Assembly (NCBI GenBank): GCA_028876585.1
Contig: JAGWRL010000047.1
Coordinates: 1 to 9,196, forward strand
DNA length: 9,196 bases
Reading direction: 5' to 3'
Source of the DNA: Pseudomonadota bacterium
GTDB lineage: Bacteria; Pseudomonadota; Alphaproteobacteria; Rhizobiales; Beijerinckiaceae
How positions within the stretch are numbered: position 1 is the first letter of the stretch; each line of letters starts with the position of its first letter. A program made the translations under genes and the position numbers. Shown here in pieces: positions 5,503 to 9,196 of the stretch. The notes under the pieces were generated by a model. The model saw only the letters and a list, made by a program, of their open reading frames with translations. It had not been told where the DNA came from and made no database searches.

Positions 5503-6189
5503 TTACCCCCGCTCCCTCTCATAGCGCGCCCGCGTCTCCGCGTTGGGCGGATAGAGGCCGGGCAGGGGCGCGCCGTTCTCGACCTCGCGCAATATCCATG
5601 CCTCCAGCCGCTCCTGCTCTTGCGCCAGGGCGGCGACCTCGTCGACCAGCGCGGCCGGGATCACCACCGCGCCGTCGGCGTCGGCGACGATCGCGTCGCC
5701 GGGAAAGACGCCCACGCCGCCGCAGCCGATCGGCTGATCCCAGCCGGTGAAGATCAGGCCGGCGACCGAGGGCGGCGCGGCGTAGCCCTGCGCCCACACC
5801 GGCAGCCCGGTCGCGAGCACGCCGGCGATGTCGCGCACCACGCCGTCGGTGACGAGGCCGGCCAGGCCCCGCTTGACCATGCGGGCGCACAGAATGTCGC
5901 CGAAAATGCCGGCGTCGGTCAGGCCGAGCGCGTTGGCGACTACCACCGCGCCGGCCGGCGCGGCTTCCAGCGCGGCGCGGGTGGAGGTCGGCGAGGCCCA
6001 GGCCTCGGGCGTCGCCAGATCCTCGCGCGCGGGGATGAAATTGAGCGTGAAGGCGGGGCCGACGACGCGGGCGCCGCCGCTCGCCAATGGCCGCGCGCCG
6101 CGAATCCAGATGTTGCGCAGGCCCTTCTTCAACAGCACCGTGGTCAGCGTCGGCGTCGAGACCTGGCGCAGAATTTCGTGGCTTTTCAT
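5503..6189 (-). CDS. RraA-like / HMG-CHA aldolase family protein, 228 aa
   Basis: This protein belongs to the RraA-like fold, whose characterised enzymes are metal-dependent aldolases that split 4-hydroxy-4-methyl-2-oxoglutarate or 4-carboxy-4-hydroxy-2-oxoadipate and decarboxylate oxaloacetate. Others, such as E. coli RraA, inhibit RNase E. The family core is clear: GDILCARMVKRGLAG (97-111) then VTDGVVRD (113-120), with R119-D120 as the substrate and metal pair. Possession of the Arg-Asp motif favours an enzyme. The C-terminal stretch ENGAPLPGLYPPN matches a long subgroup common in Hyphomicrobiales, often annotated only as ribonuclease activity regulator. I chose the ATG at 6189 because GAGGGGGG lies eight bases upstream; the longer reading to 6237 lacks this. 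It follows the hyi-type gene by 60 bases on the same strand. The substrate is unknown. Confidence 0.9.
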   Translation of the reverse strand: MKSHEILRQVSTPTLTTVLLKKGLRNIWIRGARPLASGGARVVGPAFTLNFIPAREDLATPEAWASPTSTRAALEAAPAGAVVVANALGLTDAGIFGDILCARMVKRGLAGLVTDGVVRDIAGVLATGLPVWAQGYAAPPSVAGLIFTGWDQPIGCGGVGVFPGDAIVADADGAVVIPAALVDEVAALAQEQERLEAWILREVENGAPLPGLYPPNAETRARYERERG

Positions 6190-6249
6190 GCGGCGATCCC
6201 CCCTCGTCGGCGCGGCGACTTTTAAGGCAAAGCGCAACCGTTGCGAAGC

Positions 6250-7059
6250 TCAGAGTTTGTCGCGCCAGGCCGAGCGCAAGCCGCCGTCGCCGCGCCGGCG
6301 CAGGTTGTTGAGCCAGGCCAGCCCCGCGAGCGTGCCTTTGGCGGGGCGGTATTCGCAGCCGACATGGCCGCGGTAGCCCAGCGTATCGAGCCGCGCCAGC
6401 ACCATGTCGTCGTTGAGTTCGCCCGCGCCGGGCTCGTGGCGGCCGGGCACGGAAGCGATCTGCACATGGCCGATGATCGGCATCAGCGCCGCCAGGCTGG
6501 TCAGCACGTCGCCGTGCAGGATCTGGCGGTGATAGATGTCGTATTGCAGTTTCAGCGACGGCAGGTTCAGTTCGGCGATGATTTTCGCCGCGAGGTCGAA
6601 ACTCGACAGGAAATAGCCGGGGGCGTCGCGCCGGTTGATCGGCTCGATCAGCACCTCGACGCCGTCGAGCCGCTCGACCGCCAGCCGCAGCGCGTCGCGG
6701 AACGCGCTCTGCGCGGCGGGATCGCCGGGATCGGCGAGACCCGCCATCACATGCACTTTGCGCGCGTTGGTGTGCTCGGCGTAGATCATCGCCTGCGCCA
6801 GCGACGCGCGGAAGCGGTCGGCGCGTCCGGGGACGGCGGCGAAACCGCGCTCGCCGGCGGCGTAATCGCCCGGCGGCGTGTTCATCAGCACCAGTTCGAG
6901 GCGCGCGCTCGTCAGCCGCTTCTGGATCGTCTCGGGCGGGTGATCGTAGGGAAACTGGACTTCGACCGCCTTGAAGCCATGATCCGCCGCCGCCGCGAAG
7001 CGGTCGAGGAAATCCCATTCGGTGAACAACATCGACAAATTGGCTGCGAATTGCGGCAT
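6250..7059 (-). CDS. hyi: Hydroxypyruvate isomerase / 2-oxo-tetronate isomerase family, 269 aa
   Basis: This is a TIM-barrel sugar-phosphate-isomerase-like enzyme. Relatives interconvert hydroxypyruvate and tartronate semialdehyde (Hyi, glyoxylate metabolism) or isomerise 2-oxo-tetronate (OtnI, C4 sugar-acid catabolism). The N-terminus FAANLSMLFTEWDFLDRF is diagnostic of the Hyi/OtnI family. Metal and catalytic residues are in place: E139 in IEPINRRDAPGYF, D174 and H177 in YDIYHRQ, H198, the VPGRHEPG loop (204-211) and E236 in GCEYRP. Length is normal (about 260). No gcl, glxR, otnK or otnC gene is in view, so the choice between the two activities is open. It is the first gene of a likely two-gene operon with the RraA-like aldolase. 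The ATG at 7059 has no strong ribosome-binding site; the upstream 80 bases are AT-rich and probably hold the promoter. Confidence 0.88.
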   Translation of the reverse strand: MPQFAANLSMLFTEWDFLDRFAAAADHGFKAVEVQFPYDHPPETIQKRLTSARLELVLMNTPPGDYAAGERGFAAVPGRADRFRASLAQAMIYAEHTNARKVHVMAGLADPGDPAAQSAFRDALRLAVERLDGVEVLIEPINRRDAPGYFLSSFDLAAKIIAELNLPSLKLQYDIYHRQILHGDVLTSLAALMPIIGHVQIASVPGRHEPGAGELNDDMVLARLDTLGYRGHVGCEYRPAKGTLAGLAWLNNLRRRGDGGLRSAWRDKL

Positions 7060-7150
7060 TGGCGATACGCACGGTTGAAAGAGAGAAATGAAGTTCGGAA
7101 TTACATATCCGCCAAAGACTATTCTATTGAGTTAATTTAACGCCGTTGCG
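7060..7150 (-). promoter_or_regulatory. AT-rich spacer, probable promoter region of hyi
   Basis: Hand counting gives 19 G/C in the 60 bases 7081-7140 (32%), against very GC-rich genes on both sides. It separates the comEC stop from the hyi ATG, both on the minus strand. It contains the 11-base palindrome GTTAATTTAAC (7131-7141). I cannot name a sigma-factor consensus with confidence; a TTAACT (7136-7131) and a downstream TATGTAAT are possible elements. There is no clear hairpin plus T-run for comEC termination. Confidence 0.4.
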
Positions 7151-9196
7151 TCAATGCGCGTTGGCGCCGGGACGCCGCAGCCGCTCGGGCCGCGCGCGCC
7201 TGGGCGTCGGCGACCACGGCCGATCCTCCAGCGGGCTGCGGTCGCTTGTCACGACGAAGCGGGCGCCGTCCCAGTTGAGCCCGACCGCGCCGGTCTCGGC
7301 CAGCCGCCGCTCGTCGAGCAGCAGCGGCGGCTTGCAAGTCGCCGGCGCCGTCAGCGCGCTCACCACCACCGCCGCACGGACGCAATCCTCCTCGAACGCG
7401 GCGCGGTCGAGCACCAGGCTCAGCGACAGGCCCTCGGGCAGATCGCCGACGCAGCCGAGCCGGTCGCAGGCGGGATCGGGCGTGGACGCGGCGGCCGAAT
7501 CGCGGTTGTCGCCATCGGCGGCGAGCCATTGCTCGGTGGCGAAAGCGTTGTGGCGGCGGCCCAGCAGCGCCAGCCGGCCGTCGGCGTCGCGCAGCGCCAC
7601 CTCGTCGCCCGAGGGCGGCACGATCACGTCGTAGCGCGGCCCGAGCGCCGCGCCGGCGAGGCCTGCGGCGAAAAACGCCAGCGCGCTGGCGCGGAAAATC
7701 CATGTGCGCCAGATCACCGCGCTGGCGACGCCCAGGCTGAGCAGCGGCAGCGACCACGGCGCGAAGGCGCGCACATGCAGCGTCGAACCCGGCGCGGCGG
7801 CGATCAGCCGCGCCGCGAACAACACCAGCTTCACCCCGAGGCCGACGAACAGCCACACCCAGCCATCGAGCCCGAGCGGATAGAGCAGGGCGCCGAGCAG
7901 CGCGCCGGGCACCGCGAAGAACTCGATGATGATCAGCGTCAGCGGATTGCCGATCAGCACATAGGGGCTGAGGTCGTGGAAATGATAGGCCATGAACGAC
8001 GCGGTGGCGCTGGTGGCGCAGATCGTGGCGAACAGCAGCGCCCGCACCTTGTCGAACACAAGCGCGACAGGGGCGCGCGCGGGCTGGCGCGGTTCGGGCA
8101 GGAACGGGTCGGCGCCGAGTTCGACCGCGGCGAGCCGCGCCTCCATCACCGCCACCAGCGCCGCGACCGCGGCGAAGGACAGCTGGAAGCTGACGCCGAG
8201 CACCGCCTCCGGCTCGATCGCCACCACCGCCAGAATCGCCAGCGCGAGATTGCGCATCGTCAGGGCGCGCCGGTCCAGCACCACGGCGCCGAGCACGATC
8301 AGCGTCATGATCAGCGCCCGCTCGGTGCCGACGCGCGAACCCGTGCTGACATCATAGGCGAGCGAGCCGGCCATCGCGACCAGCGCGGCGATCTTCTTGA
8401 TCGGGTAGCTCAGCGCCAGCGTCGGCGACAGCGCCAGCAGCCGGCGCACGACGACGAAGAAAATGCCGGCCACCAGCGTCATCTGCACGCCGGAAATGGT
8501 GATGATGTGGAAGATGCCGGCCTCGCGGATGAGGTCCTTGGCGCCGATGGAGAGGAAATCGCGCTTGCCGGTCACCATCGCGGCCGCGATGGCGCCCTCG
8601 TCGCCGCCGATGATCGCGCGCACCCGCAGCGCCAGCCGGTTTCGCGCGCGGTCGATTGACGCGAACAGGCGCTGCGAAAGGCGCGCGTCGGCGGGCGCGG
8701 CGGCCGGCCTGACCGCGCCGAGCGCCGAGCCGACCGCGCCGATCCCCTGGAAATAGGCGTCGCGCGCGAAGGAATAGCCGCCCGGCAGCGCGGCTTGCGA
8801 GGGCGGCAGCAAGCGGGCCTTCACCTCGACGAAATCGCCCGCCGCCAGATCGGGCGTCTTGCGCATAGTGAGCCGGACGCGGCGCGGCGCCAGGCTCTCC
8901 GGCATGTCGCCGGGATCGGTGACGGCGAGCACGAAGCGCGCGCCGACGTCGCGGAAATCGACCGCCTCGACATAGCCTTGCAGCGTGACGATGCGGATAT
9001 GGTCGAGCACCGGCGCTTGCAATCGCTGCGTGCGCAGGCCCATCGCCAGAAAGCCCGCCGTCAGCGCCGCCAGCCCGAGAAAAATCCCGCGCGCCAAAGC
9101 CCGCCGCCGCGCCAGCCACGCGGCAAGCGCGAAAGCGGCGGTCAGCGCCGCCGGCAGCCACAGCGCCGGCTCGCGGTCGGCGGCCAGATTGAGCGC
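7151..9196 (-). CDS. comEC: ComEC/Rec2 family DNA-uptake channel, 5' end cut by window (681 aa visible)
   Basis: ComEC is the inner-membrane channel that passes single-stranded DNA into the cytoplasm in natural transformation. The reading frame stays open past the TTG at 9097 to the window edge, and its first residues (ALNLAADREPALWLPAAL) look like the normal N-terminal membrane region, so the true start lies outside. Order: N-terminal helices; a DUF4131 OB-like segment (GYVEAVDFRDVGARFVLAV); then the polytopic Competence domain, with HIITISGVQMTLVAGIFF near 8450-8510, GSRVGTERALIMTL and GVSFQLSFAAVAAL. The usual SG-x-H motif has Gln instead of His, as I recall for Bradyrhizobium-type homologues. 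The C-terminal 170 residues lack the HxHxDH signature of the metallo-beta-lactamase domain and so probably lack nuclease activity. The last gene in its run, it ends 91 bases before hyi. Confidence 0.93.
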   Translation of the reverse strand, partial: ALNLAADREPALWLPAALTAAFALAAWLARRRALARGIFLGLAALTAGFLAMGLRTQRLQAPVLDHIRIVTLQGYVEAVDFRDVGARFVLAVTDPGDMPESLAPRRVRLTMRKTPDLAAGDFVEVKARLLPPSQAALPGGYSFARDAYFQGIGAVGSALGAVRPAAAPADARLSQRLFASIDRARNRLALRVRAIIGGDEGAIAAAMVTGKRDFLSIGAKDLIREAGIFHIITISGVQMTLVAGIFFVVVRRLLALSPTLALSYPIKKIAALVAMAGSLAYDVSTGSRVGTERALIMTLIVLGAVVLDRRALTMRNLALAILAVVAIEPEAVLGVSFQLSFAAVAALVAVMEARLAAVELGADPFLPEPRQPARAPVALVFDKVRALLFATICATSATASFMAYHFHDLSPYVLIGNPLTLIIIEFFAVPGALLGALLYPLGLDGWVWLFVGLGVKLVLFAARLIAAAPGSTLHVRAFAPWSLPLLSLGVASAVIWRTWIFRASALAFFAAGLAGAALGPRYDVIVPPSGDEVALRDADGRLALLGRRHNAFATEQWLAADGDNRDSAAASTPDPACDRLGCVGDLPEGLSLSLVLDRAAFEEDCVRAAVVVSALTAPATCKPPLLLDERRLAETGAVGLNWDGARFVVTSDRSPLEDRPWSPTPRRARPERLRRPGANAH

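Noticed and set aside
5431..6225. 264-codon plus-strand frame beginning MDARDEPGHDEPD
   Set aside because: Its start is inside the palindromic repeat and the rest is antisense to the RraA-like gene. The GHD-type peptide is a known kind of repeat artefact.
6190..6237. Longer N-terminus (16 extra codons) for the RraA-like protein
   Set aside because: The ATG at 6189 has a strong GAGGGG-type ribosome-binding site eight bases upstream and matches where homologues begin.
5519..7072. 517-codon minus-strand frame spanning the RraA-like and Hyi genes
   Set aside because: It reads through two real genes in the wrong frame; the product is Arg/Gly-rich with no domain.
7131..7141. CtrA binding site in the palindrome with two TTAA boxes
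   Set aside because: The TTAA boxes are separated by one base, not the seven required by the CtrA consensus.
7154..8659. 501-codon plus-strand frame antisense to comEC
   Set aside because: Composition rich in Arg, His, Gln and Glu, typical of the complement of a GC-rich membrane protein gene. No start signal and no family.
1..9196. Search for CRISPR arrays, tRNA or rRNA genes, transposases, phage genes or toxin-antitoxin pairs
   Set aside because: No regularly spaced repeats, structural RNA signatures or such protein families were seen on either strand.

Overview
The window is high-GC DNA with almost no non-coding space. The gene families (ImuB, zinc-ribbon DinB, DUF3572, DivK-PleD, a ComEC without a usable nuclease domain) point to an alphaproteobacterium. 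They most resemble Hyphomicrobiales (Rhizobiales) of the Bradyrhizobium, Methylobacterium or Methylocystis/Beijerinckia type. This placement rests on remembered protein similarity, not on a search.

Layout. (1) 1-1591, plus strand: the tail of a probable imuA, then complete imuB, the inducible-mutagenesis accessory genes. (2) 1616-1849: a sequence matching the general-stress (EcfG) promoter pattern drives a 58-residue DUF1328 membrane protein. (3) 1857-3427, minus strand: a two-gene unit, DUF3572 followed by dinB (DNA polymerase IV with an N-terminal zinc ribbon), joined by a 4-base TTGA overlap and convergent with imuB. (4) 3428-3501: a 74-base divergent control region holding a near-match to the alphaproteobacterial LexA box inside two direct repeats. 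(5) 3502-5246, plus strand: divK-pleD, the cell-cycle receiver and the c-di-GMP synthase it sits with in Caulobacter, overlapping by ATGA. (6) 5247-5502: no gene, but two inverted copies of a palindromic repeat. (7) 5503-7059, minus strand: hyi/otnI-type isomerase followed by an RraA-like aldolase, probably one operon. (8) 7060-7150: an AT-rich spacer. (9) 7151-9196, minus strand: comEC, cut at its 5' end by the window edge.

How it fits together. The left third is a DNA-damage-tolerance neighbourhood with two Y-family polymerase homologues in convergent orientation. dnaE2, the usual partner of imuAB, does not follow imuB. The centre is cell-cycle and c-di-GMP signalling sharing an intergenic region with the dinB operon. 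The right third is a small metabolic pair plus the DNA-uptake channel gene. I see no phage, insertion sequence, CRISPR array, RNA gene or clearly new multi-gene system. The most informative items are regulatory and structural: the stress promoter, the LexA-like site and the compensated repeat pair.
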